NCBI GenBank assembly: GCA_001600355.1
Contig: BCJU01000004.1
Coordinates: forward strand, 1,426,001 to 1,490,000
DNA from: Meira nashicola
Lineage: Eukaryota > Basidiomycota > Exobasidiomycetes > Exobasidiales > Brachybasidiaceae
Length of the DNA stretch: 64,000 bases
Direction of reading: 5' to 3'
The notes under the pieces were generated by a model. The model searched no databases and was not told the origin of the DNA. It saw only the letters and a program-made list of their open reading frames with translations. Shown here in pieces: positions 1 through 9,228 of the stretch. Position numbers and translations under genes: made by a program. The number at the start of each line of letters is the position of its first letter. Position 1 is the stretch's first letter.

Positions 1-534
1 CTGAGTCTCTGTGCAATCTTGGTCTTGGCTCTCTCTGATACTTTGACCCCAAACCAATTGCAGCTCTATACGTGCGCTGGGGTGCTCGAGATTGGCAACC
101 TCTTTTTCCAATTCAATTGTTTCTCTTTCGTAATCATTTAGCTCTCCATAATTCTCCTCCTCATCCTCTCCCATTGCTGGTTCTATCTCCTCATGAACGA
201 TGAAATCGCCTTCTTTGTATCTTTCCGAACCTACAGAAGGGTTGTACAGCGTTCTTTCACTTTCATAGTCCCGAGTGTATGAATGATTACGCCATTCGTC
301 AAAACGTCTTACGACCAGAAAGACTTTGTCACGATGATGAACGTAAGACGAAGCAAGTTTGCGGTACTTCTCCCAATCCTCTTTTGTCAATAATGTCTTT
401 GGATGCTTGAGAATGGCAATCTCATGCACCATAAAAGTGACTTCTTCAATCTTTGTGACATGGTGCACCATTTTGCACGAAGATGATGGTAAGAATTTTG
501 GTCTAAAAGTACGCATACATTCTGCTTCTCTCAT
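1..534 (-). CDS. unrecognised protein, N-terminal part, cut by the window edge
   Basis: An open reading frame runs off the left edge on the minus strand, giving at least 178 codons. An in-frame stop lies at 550-552, and possible ATGs are at 534, 516 and 471; the outermost is used here, but 471 is equally plausible. The visible part is charged, with a short Arg/Trp/Tyr-rich stretch (LVVRRFDEWRNHSY) followed by a very acidic segment (GEDEEENYGELNDYE) that looks helical. No signal peptide, membrane segment or known motif is visible. I do not recognise the family. The long open frame without stops and the sensible composition argue that it is coding. It lies 76 bp beyond the stop of UXS1, on the same strand and downstream of it. 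Confidence 0.5.
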   Translation of the reverse strand, partial: MREAECMRTFRPKFLPSSSCKMVHHVTKIEEVTFMVHEIAILKHPKTLLTKEDWEKYRKLASSYVHHRDKVFLVVRRFDEWRNHSYTRDYESERTLYNPSVGSERYKEGDFIVHEEIEPAMGEDEEENYGELNDYERETIELEKEVANLEHPSARIELQLVWGQSIRESQDQDCTETQ

Positions 535-610
535 CTGTTTATGAGAAGTTTAAAATATTACGCCAAAAACACAATAATTAAATTTTCATATATATGCAGT
601 ACATCTCCCT

Positions 611-2182
611 TTATAATTGTCCGGTCTTGATCTGTTGTATATAGTACAATGCCATTTCCTTGATTCCGTCCTTCAATTCCCACTTCGGTTCCCAATTCAA
701 AAGATTCTTTGCTCTTTCGATGTCCGGTCGTCTCTGTCTTGGATCATCTACAGGCATGGGCAAATATTGTACCCTTTCTTCAGCTTCTAAGATGGGTAAA
801 TGCTGCAATGCAGATTCCCCAGCTTGCTTTAACGAATCTACTACTTCAAATATTACATCGACCAATTGTCTAATCGTGAATTCTTTTGAATTACCGAGAT
901 TGACGGGTAAATGCACATCAGCCATCTTTCCGTGTGCCGGGTCAACGATACGCTCAACCTTTTGATCATCCTTTATGTTCATCAAAGCAATCATACCGTC
1001 AATCAAATCATGAATGAAGCAGAATGATCGAGTTTGACTGCCATCACCATAGACAGTAAGCGGCTGCCCTTTTAGAGCTTGAATCAAGAAATTGCTCATG
1101 ACCCTTCCATCGAAAGGATTAATGCGTGGTCCGTATGTGTTGAAGATTCGTGCTACGCGCACATCAACGCTATCCTGATAATGGTAACCATACGTCAATG
1201 TCTCAGCCACTCTTTTGCCTTCATCATAACAGGCTCGAGGTCCAGTCTGGTTCACATTACCGTTGTATGTCTCTTTTTGCGGCGAAACATCGGGATCCCC
1301 ATATACCTCTGAAGTGGAAGCGAGCAAAAATCGAGCTTTGGTTCGTTTGGCAAGACCCAACATATTACTCGTGCCCATAAAATTTGTCTTGATCGTTTTG
1401 ATTTGATTAGCTTGATAATGTTGTGGTGATGCAGGACAGGCAAGGTGGTAGATTTGATCCACTTCAATCATGATCGGGTTCACAACATCATGACGAACAA
1501 GCTCGAAATTAGGATGACCTATCCAATGGCTCACATTTAATTTTTGACCGGTGAAGAAATTATCCAAAACCAACACATCATGACCCATCATCATCAATCG
1601 ATCTACTAAATGCGATCCAAGAAATCCCGCTCCACCTGTCACCAAGATTCGTTTCCGCACTGCCGGAATTAATTTTCGAACCGCCGGAAAAGGTGTTGTG
1701 GAAATACGTGGATGGACATAAAAAGGAGCGGCGTTTGTGATTTCTGCTGTTAAAATTGCATCTTCATCCAAAAAGCCTGAGGATGGACCCGCTTCAGGAT
1801 GACGATTATGTGCTATACGTCTGCTTTGAGCTGAATCGGGACGTAAAGGTATGCTTGCTGAACTCGGCGAAGAAGATGGACGTGAACTTTTGGATGCTTG
1901 ACGTCTTCTTATTGCTGCCCATTCAGTGTTGATAGAAATCTTACGAGAAATTTGAGTGGATTCTGGTATATACAAAGAAGATGTTCCAACGGATGGCGGA
2001 GATGTGATTGATTCATCTAAGTATAAGTCACGCAGCCTTGTTAAGGGCAATTCCCATTCTCGATTGTTCGCCAATTTCTCCTTTTGAACATTATCATCTA
2101 ATCCCAAAACGGATGAAGAGTCTATAGTCGGATTTGTGAGAGGTGCAAAGCGACCTTGACCCCAATTGTTATTTGAATCCAT
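611..2182 (-). CDS. UXS1: UDP-glucuronic acid decarboxylase (UDP-xylose synthase)
   Basis: This is a 523-residue, intron-free short-chain dehydrogenase/epimerase-type enzyme. It converts UDP-glucuronate to UDP-xylose with bound NAD+. The Rossmann glycine motif GGAGFLG is at about residues 183-189, the Ser/Thr-containing TSEVYGDP follows near 290, and the catalytic Tyr-x-x-x-Lys pair (YDEGK) is at 319-323. The C-terminal half is full length for the family. The first 170 residues are a Ser/Pro/Arg-rich extension without recognised domains. The ORF opens further upstream, but those codons begin with TTG; the first ATG is at 2182, so the apparent hydrophobic N-terminus is not translated and the enzyme is probably cytosolic. 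In basidiomycetes UDP-xylose feeds xylose-containing capsule or wall glycans and glycolipids. Identification is secure. Confidence 0.95.
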   Translation of the reverse strand: MDSNNNWGQGRFAPLTNPTIDSSSVLGLDDNVQKEKLANNREWELPLTRLRDLYLDESITSPPSVGTSSLYIPESTQISRKISINTEWAAIRRRQASKSSRPSSSPSSASIPLRPDSAQSRRIAHNRHPEAGPSSGFLDEDAILTAEITNAAPFYVHPRISTTPFPAVRKLIPAVRKRILVTGGAGFLGSHLVDRLMMMGHDVLVLDNFFTGQKLNVSHWIGHPNFELVRHDVVNPIMIEVDQIYHLACPASPQHYQANQIKTIKTNFMGTSNMLGLAKRTKARFLLASTSEVYGDPDVSPQKETYNGNVNQTGPRACYDEGKRVAETLTYGYHYQDSVDVRVARIFNTYGPRINPFDGRVMSNFLIQALKGQPLTVYGDGSQTRSFCFIHDLIDGMIALMNIKDDQKVERIVDPAHGKMADVHLPVNLGNSKEFTIRQLVDVIFEVVDSLKQAGESALQHLPILEAEERVQYLPMPVDDPRQRRPDIERAKNLLNWEPKWELKDGIKEMALYYIQQIKTGQL

Positions 2183-2538
2183 CTGTTTGACAAATACGAT
2201 GAACGAGAGAGATAGTACCAACAAACAAAAAGGTGGAGTATTTATGTAGAAATGAAATGTGACTTGACACTTTTCGTACGCCGAAATTTTACTAGAATAT
2301 ATAAAGGCTAATTTTATTGTTCAGCCAATTACTAGCGCGACGCTTAAATGTTTTCTTTGTATATCCGACAGCAACATTTTTGCATATTTATACCATCTTG
2401 CCCGTAATCTATCAGATGTTCAGCCGTAACTTGAATCAACTTATTAGCAGCATAAACAATTATTGATTAAAATATTGCAGTCGTCCTGCAACAAACAAAT
2501 TGTTGACCAGGGATCGTCATGTATGCGAGGATAGCAAG
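2183..2538. other. divergent intergenic region UXS1 / WBP11-like
   Basis: This 356-bp AT-rich spacer separates the divergent starts of UXS1 and the WBP11-like gene. A TATA-like stretch (tatataaagg) lies near 2299. No ORF or RNA gene is visible. Confidence 0.5.
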
Positions 2539-3243
2539 ATGGTAAGAAGAGATGAAGATGATACTATAATGATGCCACAAGGACCTGCACCAATACTAAA
2601 CGCCTACAACGATACTGGAAGTGATTCGGATTCTTCGAACGATTGTGAAGGTATTCGTATGCCAGATGGGCCACCCCCACCTAAGGCGCCCGCTGGTCCT
2701 AGAGCAAATGTGATTCAGCCTCTACCAGGTCAGCCTCCTCTACCGCAAGGAATGCCTCCTTTGCCTGGAACTCCAGGTGTTCATTTTGCTCACCCACCTC
2801 CAATACACTTGCAAGGCGCAGCTGCTCCCTCGTATCAATATGGAGCCTATTCTGGTTCAAGAAGTCACAAACCCACACATCCATTACCTTCCCGACCTCC
2901 TCCTTCAACTTCACAAATAAATGCACCACCCGGACCTCCACCAGTCAAATCATCCACAGTAATCAGTGCAGAGCCCGTTCTTCGTGATTTAAAGAAAGAA
3001 TCTACGTCGTTTGTACCGACTGCAATTCGTAAAAAACAAGCAGCAGAAAAGGCAAAAGCAGCTAAAGGAGGTTTACCTAGTGCAGTAAATGCTGCTCCGG
3101 GAGCGACACAAGGTAGAGAAGAGCAAGGTGAATTGCTTACTTCTTTGCAGTCACAAATCGAACAACGAGCGGGTCCCAACAACAAAACAGATGAACAGGA
3201 TGATTATCAAAAGTTCTTGGGAAATGTTCAAGATTTCCTGTAA
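2539..3243 (+). CDS. proline-rich protein resembling the WBP11 C-terminal half
   Basis: A 234-residue intron-free protein. The open frame continues upstream to 2500, but the first ATG is at 2539. The N-terminal third is acidic and Ser/Asp-rich. The middle carries proline runs of the WW/SH3-ligand type (GPPPPKAP, PLPGQPPLP, PPGPPP). The C-terminal third has a basic helix with FVPTAIRKK, matching the conserved segment of WBP11/Wbp11-type spliceosomal proteins, and an acidic end DDYQKFLGNVQDFL. WBP11 relatives bind WW-domain splicing factors and PQBP1. The characteristic basic N-terminal block of WBP11 is missing, and I found no upstream exon for it in 2183-2538. It is either a shortened orthologue or a protein sharing only this half; a splicing role is inferred. 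Confidence 0.65.
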   Translation: MVRRDEDDTIMMPQGPAPILNAYNDTGSDSDSSNDCEGIRMPDGPPPPKAPAGPRANVIQPLPGQPPLPQGMPPLPGTPGVHFAHPPPIHLQGAAAPSYQYGAYSGSRSHKPTHPLPSRPPPSTSQINAPPGPPPVKSSTVISAEPVLRDLKKESTSFVPTAIRKKQAAEKAKAAKGGLPSAVNAAPGATQGREEQGELLTSLQSQIEQRAGPNNKTDEQDDYQKFLGNVQDFL

Positions 3244-4094
3244 AGTTTGTACTATATTCGAAATGTAATTTATGAAAATAACCGGTAATCCGGTGAAACG
3301 TCAAGCAAGTGAATGGCAATAGAACGGTAATTGAGTTCCGACTAAAGATTCGTGTTCCTGTTCATGATCGAGAACATGTTTGTTTTACCGATACAGAACA
3401 CTAAATTAGCGTTTAAAGAACTTCTTTACGTGCGGGCATAAAAGCAGATTTAAGGTTCATTTCCTTGTTAGTTTCATTTTTTCAGTCTAATCATCCGGCA
3501 ATCAATGGTCATTGAAGTGTTTGTGACTGTGTACATATATTGATAGAATAAGGCGGGGAAAAATGTGGGGCTCCATACTGTCATTCGGCAATCAAGGGGA
3601 CTTTTTTATGCAAATTGTGCATTAGTGGAAAAGAATAAGGGGTCAAAGATAAAGACAAACATCAATAGCGTATTCTTTACATTCAATTCAGGCTAAAATC
3701 AATTCATTTGCAATTTTGGCAGATCCTACGGTATTTATGCGCTGCGTACATATGTCAATGTTTGCGGATATTTCCGAAATTTTGCTTGTTGAAACTGTCA
3801 TCTTTGCTTTGATGAACGCTAATACTTCTTAGAAGCCTCTTTTCAATGTGTCGATTCCCTTCCGCGGCTCCCCTTTCCATGGAATCTTGTCATCGGTAAT
3901 TTATGTCTAGCTCATTCTTTCGGTGATATCTAAGGAACGATTGAATACATTGTCTCTCGTTCCTCAAATTTATGAATAATGTAGAGAAAGCCGAGAGAAG
4001 AAGAAAATGAGATCAAAAGGTATAAAAATAGGCTTGAATGATTGTGAATATAATTAATCATCAACAACAAAATCAAATTTCCCCTTTTTAGAAA
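3244..4094. other. intergenic region upstream of the secreted protein gene
   Basis: This 851-bp gene-free stretch holds the 3' end of the WBP11-like transcript and the promoter of the secreted protein. No ORF with an ATG and coding character, and no RNA gene, is visible. A TATA box lies near its right end. Confidence 0.5.
4021..4030 (+). promoter_or_regulatory. TATA box of the secreted protein gene
   Basis: The sequence tataaaaata lies 65 bp before the ATG at 4095. It is a near-consensus TATA box, which suggests a strongly or conditionally expressed gene. Confidence 0.55.
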
Positions 4095-4915
4095 ATGAAG
4101 ACAATCACATCCTTGGCCAGCTTGATTGCTATCGGCTCTTCTCTTTTTGCAAAGAGTGCTTCTGCCGATCAACATTTTGTCAACTTTTATGAAATTTACA
4201 ATGTTATATCATTGACAGGTCAAATGGAAGTACCAACGAAAGATTTAAGTGGTACTCCATATTTATGGCCTGGTCTTCAACCTTATAACAATCAAGGTGT
4301 ATTACAGCCAGTCTTAGGTAAGTATGACATTATCGTGGAGAACGATGATCTTTAAATGATACACTTGAACCATATTGACACTTTTTAATCATCTTCATTT
4401 CTACTTCAGACGGACGCAACGGTGGCTGGTTCTTCGGTAACAACTATGGTGAGTAAAGTGGAATTTTTGACATGATCGATGCATTTCTCTAAATTCAAAA
4501 CTCTCCTTCCCCCCCTAAAGTCGGTAATCCTTCCGGTCAACCATACGGTGGTGGAGTTTCTGCTCCTCTTGGTAGCACATTAAGTTATGTACTCCGTAAC
4601 TCCAACGATGGAAAGAATAACTGGTATTCCGAAGTTTCCAATGAAGCAGGAGACAAAGCAAGTTATACTTATGAAATCGGTCAAGTGATGACACAAGCAA
4701 TATTTGATTGTGAATTATACGATACCAATTGGGACTTTGGCGATGTCGTTTTCAAAAACATTGAAATCACTGCTTCAGGTTCAGATTTGAGCTGGTGCAA
4801 TGATCACCCTTATGCAAGTTCAGTTAATTATAACGTCCAAGGCGTCTCCTCAAGCACAGGAGATGGTACAGTGTCATGCAAAATCGAAAAGATCTCCTTA
4901 TCTCCTCCCTCTTAA
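4095..4915 (+). CDS. secreted protein, lectin-like fold suspected, three exons
   Basis: Exons 4095-4317, 4410-4448 and 4521-4915 join in frame to 218 residues; both introns have GTRAGT donors and CAG/AAG acceptors. Residues 1-24 form a clear signal peptide ending in SASA. The mature part is rich in Gly, Asn, Trp and Tyr, contains only three cysteines, and has no membrane segment or GPI-type tail. The stretch LWPGLQP followed by GVLQPVL resembles a motif I associate with secreted bacterial and fungal proteins of a concanavalin-A-like beta-sandwich type, but I cannot name the family with certainty. It is probably an extracellular or wall-associated carbohydrate-binding or plant-surface protein. 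A TATA box 65 bp upstream fits high inducible expression. Confidence 0.8.
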
Positions 4916-5239
4916 ATGCTTTTGAAAGATTTTAAGGGTTGTACTGTCGCTCTAGAAAACTCGACGGCTCCATGTATCCATTTTTGGCGTCCTTCATCTG
5001 AGAGCATTTAATGATCAATTTATGAAGTGAAAATCTGTTTGTTGTCCGCTTAAATGCCAAAACCTTTGGCGTTTTTGTAAACTCCGCTGGGGCGTGAAAT
5101 TTGTGCCCAGCCAGACGCACACATACGCACACGGGTGTATTAGCGTGTTCACTTTTTTTTTTTGACATCTAGCACTAGACTATATATTTTAATTTTGAAT
5201 CTCTTTTTATTTCCATCACTTATCCCGTCTTTTACGGTA
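4916..5239. other. intergenic region before the FN3 gene
   Basis: A 324-bp spacer between two plus-strand genes with no gene of its own. A T-run lies at about 5153-5163. The frame of the next gene is open from 5162 and would give a hydrophobic N-terminus, but it has no ATG before 5240. Confidence 0.4.
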
Positions 5240-7852
5240 ATGACGATTTCACCAACCTCCGCATTAGAAAGCGGAGGTGGAAAAATGACAACTGGATCAC
5301 AACGACAATCTTCTCATCATCACCCATATCGATTAGAAGTGCATGCAATTACTTCTGTCTCAGTTTCTCTATTATGGTCTCAAAGACCATTCCCTTTGAG
5401 TGCGATTCCAAGATCAGGTTTCAGACAGTCAAGAGGTATTTCTAATAGTTCCATAAAATCAAATAACCTTCCGCGTGGCTCACCTGTTCAGCGTATTCAA
5501 GCAAATGAAAATGTAACCAGCAGCGTGACTGCAAGCAGAAGTCCGAATAGAAAGGTAACAAAGGTAACCGTTCGAAATATAAGTCCAGCCAAACGTGGTC
5601 GTGGTGGTAAAACATCCGTACAAAGAAGGGAAAGTGAAGATTGGCAATCAGACGATGCAGCTACAGCTGTAGATGAAGAGGATCAATATATTCATGATGG
5701 CGCAAATAACGATATGGATAAAACTCTAGACTTGGATGCACCACTACAGAGCGGATCACTTTCAGCAAGTCATGATGACGATATTATCACACCTTCAGAA
5801 GCATCAGATGATCTACGATCCAATATTCTTGAATCGAGTGTGACGGTCTGTATTAATGGAGTTCCTTGGAGTAAAGTGGTCATTGGAGACAGTGGAACAG
5901 AGGAAGCATTTATCGTGGTATATGGCCTGAATCCAGGAAGAGATTATGAAATGCTTGTCAATGTGGAAGATAAGCAAGCTTCTGTTTCTATTACAACCGA
6001 CTTGGATGAGAAACGACTTTCGGATGCATCAGTTATTGCACAACAAATGCAAACAAGTGTGGACAGAGCAAGCGCAACAGCGAATGGAAATGCGGTACAG
6101 ACACCCCGCATCAAACGGACACATACACCACCTATGCAAGATACGAGCGAAGCTACAAGCAATGACGTACACGAAACAAGTACACCAACAATCGCAAACG
6201 GGTTGAGCTCAAACGGAACTGCAAAAGTTGCGGCAATACAAGCTGCAGTGAGAAAAGCGCGCAAGGACGCTTCTCGTGCTGAATCAGCTTTGCGAAACGA
6301 GATCGAAGCTATCAGGCGAGGGTTAGAGCGAATGAGCGACGTAGATCATCGAAGCAAGCAAAAGGTGCTAGCGTTGCAAGAGAGCATTCGTCAAGCGACT
6401 ACACAATCAAAAGATATTGATGAAGAAGCAACTGCTGTTGAAAGTGAGCGTGAAGTGTGGGAAGAGCGTGTGAGAGAAAAAGATGAAGAACTAGAGCAAG
6501 TACGTGCTGAGGTGGAAGAAAAGGTACGACTGAGCCAATCAAATATTCGTAGCGATACGGATGAAATTGAAGCATTAGAAAAGGAATTGCAGCATATCGC
6601 CAAATCTATAGAAGAGAAGCAGTCGAACAAAGAGAAACTCGAAGGAGGAAAGATTGTTGAATTGGAGCAGGAGCTTGCACGTATTCACAGCGAAATCGAA
6701 CTCACTTTACGAAGACCCTCTTTACCACCTACTGCGGGCTTTTATGGAATGGGTTCACAGCAACAACAATCTCAAGGAGGTGCATTAATTCCACCTCAAG
6801 TGGGAAGAGGAAGAGGAGGTCGTGCGTCTCGTGGAATTGCAAGAGGAGCTGGTAATGCGAGTAACAGCGCAGCCAATTCATCCTCACGCAGGCATCAAAA
6901 TCGTCAAAACCGTCATCATGGTCAGCAGGGTCACCATGCTGCCGGAGGCAGCAGTGGAAGTGGTGGTGGCGAGCATGATAGTGCAATGTATGCTCCTTAT
7001 GTTCAAGAGTACCCGAATTTCTCACATCAAAATGCGAGCGCGCATTCATCCGTCTTGAATCCAAATAATCCAGAGTTCATTCCATCAAATGCACTTGGAT
7101 CAGCATCTAATAGCCCAATGACTAGTCGACGTGGTCTTTACCAACCCGCTGTTGATCATTCACCCACAATTGCCGGCCGTTTCCCTTTTTCAACTGCTCC
7201 CTTCCTTTCGAGTGAAAACGAAAACTCGCGCAGAGGCTCAACAAGTCATTTGGACATCCCCTCTACAAATCATACGAACGCAAACAGCAGCATCGGTCAT
7301 TCTCCAAATGCCAATACCTGGCTTGGAGGTACAGGTTCACCTTGGGCTCCTGCTTCGACTAGTTTAGCACCTTCACCACAAACACAACATGATATTTGGG
7401 GCGCACCGGGAGCTACAACGGGCTTGCCAGCTTCGAACTCACCCCACTTGGGTATTTCATCAAGTGCTGCACCAGGTGGGCCATCTTCAACGATACGTAC
7501 AAAGACATCCATACCTTTTGGATTGAATGCGTCGCTATTGCGAGGAGGTGCAAATCCTTCATTCACTCATAACAGATTAGGGGATGACTCGGTAAGCTCT
7601 ACAAACCCCTTCATGACTGCGTCTCCGAACATCAATCAAGCAAATCAGAACGTAAGAGGTGGCGGCGGATCTTTGGCAGAAATTAATGCTCTTTATGGCT
7701 TCCAAGATGCTAAGTTTGGAGGTTTGTACGGACAGGATAATAATATGGCAGGCGGAAATAGCGCACCCGTTAGCCCAACACAGGCCATAAATGAGGTACC
7801 ACAAAACATCAACAATCTTCTACCTGATAATCATGAAAATGAACGGAACTAG
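5240..7852 (+). CDS. FN3-domain / coiled-coil protein, conserved in fungi
   Basis: A 870-residue intron-free protein starting at the first ATG of the frame (5240). Two pieces of a fibronectin-III-like fold are visible. RLEVHAITSVSVSLLW lies at about 31-46. INGVPWSKVVI through YGLNPGRDYEMLV lies at about 202-240. They are separated by about 150 low-complexity residues. A strong heptad-patterned, charged coiled coil spans about 328-490. A Gly/Arg-rich patch (GRGRGGRASRGIARG) follows near 523, and the last 330 residues are Ser/Asn/Gly/Pro-rich and disordered. I recall this FN3 plus coiled-coil layout from uncharacterised fungal proteins, so the family is conserved, but I know of no established function. 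The RG-rich patch allows RNA binding, which is speculation. Confidence 0.75.
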   Translation: MTISPTSALESGGGKMTTGSQRQSSHHHPYRLEVHAITSVSVSLLWSQRPFPLSAIPRSGFRQSRGISNSSIKSNNLPRGSPVQRIQANENVTSSVTASRSPNRKVTKVTVRNISPAKRGRGGKTSVQRRESEDWQSDDAATAVDEEDQYIHDGANNDMDKTLDLDAPLQSGSLSASHDDDIITPSEASDDLRSNILESSVTVCINGVPWSKVVIGDSGTEEAFIVVYGLNPGRDYEMLVNVEDKQASVSITTDLDEKRLSDASVIAQQMQTSVDRASATANGNAVQTPRIKRTHTPPMQDTSEATSNDVHETSTPTIANGLSSNGTAKVAAIQAAVRKARKDASRAESALRNEIEAIRRGLERMSDVDHRSKQKVLALQESIRQATTQSKDIDEEATAVESEREVWEERVREKDEELEQVRAEVEEKVRLSQSNIRSDTDEIEALEKELQHIAKSIEEKQSNKEKLEGGKIVELEQELARIHSEIELTLRRPSLPPTAGFYGMGSQQQQSQGGALIPPQVGRGRGGRASRGIARGAGNASNSAANSSSRRHQNRQNRHHGQQGHHAAGGSSGSGGGEHDSAMYAPYVQEYPNFSHQNASAHSSVLNPNNPEFIPSNALGSASNSPMTSRRGLYQPAVDHSPTIAGRFPFSTAPFLSSENENSRRGSTSHLDIPSTNHTNANSSIGHSPNANTWLGGTGSPWAPASTSLAPSPQTQHDIWGAPGATTGLPASNSPHLGISSSAAPGGPSSTIRTKTSIPFGLNASLLRGGANPSFTHNRLGDDSVSSTNPFMTASPNINQANQNVRGGGGSLAEINALYGFQDAKFGGLYGQDNNMAGGNSAPVSPTQAINEVPQNINNLLPDNHENERN

Positions 7853-7976
7853 TATCATACTGTATTTTAAACTTTAGAGATTTCTTCTATACAATTTTAC
7901 ATTGAATTACAAAAATATCCGTGTTTTGATGGGGTTACAATAATGATGATCATCCTGAGAAATTCAATCCTTTCTT

Positions 7977-8463
7977 TCAATAAGCCTCCACATCATTTGA
8001 GGGATTATAGAGGGATTGATTCGAAGCCAGCTTTAGCAATAACTCTTTTGCTCTTAGTGCTACTTCTTCTCCATAGCCTGATTGACTTTCGGATGGCGAA
8101 ATTGAAGCTTTTTGATTAGTATCTTTTCGTAGCCAAGTTGTCTTTTCTCCAGCTTGCGAAACAGAATTTCGAATTTCAGAAAAAGCTTGATCGTCAAAAG
8201 CACCACCTAGCATCACTGCTACCGGACGAGAATCATTTCGTATTTTTAATACTTTTGGTATTTCTTCTTTTGCCGATTCTACGCTAAGGTATGTATGAGT
8301 GACTGAGAATACACAAAATGAATCAATTCAATTATTCATTCTTTCATTGATAAAAAGCAAACTTACCTGAAATTTGAGGTTGAAGAGCTTTGCTAACTGC
8401 ACTGGCAACATTTGTGGATTTACCGCACAAGATGATTGGTAGAACTCCTTTTACGGATGTCAT
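7977..8463 (-). CDS. small conserved fungal protein, two exons
   Basis: Exon 1 is 8463-8367 and exon 2 is 8302-7977; the 64-nt intron has a GTAAGT donor and a CAG acceptor, and the join gives 140 residues in frame. The N-terminus VLPIILCGKS looks like the first strand and loop of a nucleotide-binding-like alpha/beta fold. It is followed by LSVESAKEEIPKVL and then VAVMLGGAFDDQAF, a Gly-rich second strand. The tail has a helix (EEVALRAKELLLKL). This pattern matches a family of short fungal proteins of about 120-150 residues that I recall as uncharacterised. No catalytic role is evident. It is convergent with the FN3 gene and divergent from the YTH gene. Confidence 0.8.
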
Positions 8464-8519
8464 GATGATTGAATATGACCGCTAAAAAACGAGTAAATGC
8501 TGCTCCCCGATTTCGGGGG

Positions 8520-8535
8520 GTATATATTTATAAAA
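8520..8535 (-). promoter_or_regulatory. TATA-like element upstream of the small conserved gene
   Basis: Read on the minus strand this AT stretch contains tataaatata, about 57-70 bp before the ATG at 8463. Confidence 0.4.
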
Positions 8536-9061
8536 GAGCAAGCTATAATTGGTACACAAACATAGAATAGAATATAAGGAGCACAAAGTGCACATGACAT
8601 GACGCCTGATTGTGTGTATTCTACTGTGCCAGTGATCTGGTGCCGGAAATTTTATTTTTATGACACTTCAGGGCCTAGTCTACATATCTTTTGCGCACGG
8701 CCAATTACGATTGCAATTTCATTTTAACTGTTTTAATTCCATTTTTAATTATTACTACAAGTTGTTGTCTTAAAACCAAATCATCGGGGAGCAGTTATTT
8801 CTGTGAGTGTGTGATCAAAATCATCACAAACTTTCAGGAGATAAAGTCGAGACAGATCGGGTGATCGTGTAGCAAGTCAAAGCAGACGACGGGATTGCGT
8901 GTCCGGGCTTATCAATCTATTGCATTTGGTACAGCGGAGTTGGATGTGATAAACGGCATCCTGAAGTTCAGCATCATCGAAAGTCTTGCTACTGTCATTT
9001 CATAAAAGAACCATTCTCAAGTTGATTGATATTTATCCAAGAAACCAATATTTGTATCATT
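8536..9061. other. intergenic region upstream of the YTH gene
   Basis: About 530 bp with no ORF or RNA gene that I can support. It should hold the promoter and leader of the YTH-domain gene. Confidence 0.45.
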
Positions 9062-9169
9062 ATGAATCATTTCACATTTCCAAGCTCAGCTTCTACTGCA
9101 TTTGCTCGTCAAAAGCAATGGGAAAATCAAAATAAACAACTTGAGGATGAAACGATCAAGAAACATTGA
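9062..9169 (+). other. 35-codon ORF overlapping the start of the YTH gene (uORF or broken first part)
   Basis: An ATG at 9062 opens 35 codons ending in TGA at 9167-9169. The reading is ordinary polar protein (Asn, Gln, Lys, Ser) and not random-looking. The YTH frame is open from 9151 and also looks coding well before its first ATG at 9229. The two frames differ by one base and overlap in 9151-9166, around an A-rich stretch (aagaaacattg). This is either a true upstream ORF or the N-terminus of the YTH protein separated by a one-base error. Confidence 0.6.
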
Positions 9170-9228
9170 ATAGATCAAATTCAAATTCTTCCATTCCGAG
9201 ACGATCACAAACATTTTCGTCGAATGAA

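Noticed and set aside
2183..2224. hydrophobic N-terminal extension of UXS1 that would look like a membrane anchor
   Set aside because: It depends on a TTG start; the first ATG is at 2182.
5162..5239. signal-peptide-like N-terminus of the FN3 protein
   Set aside because: The codon at 5162 is TTG; the first ATG (5240) gives no signal peptide.
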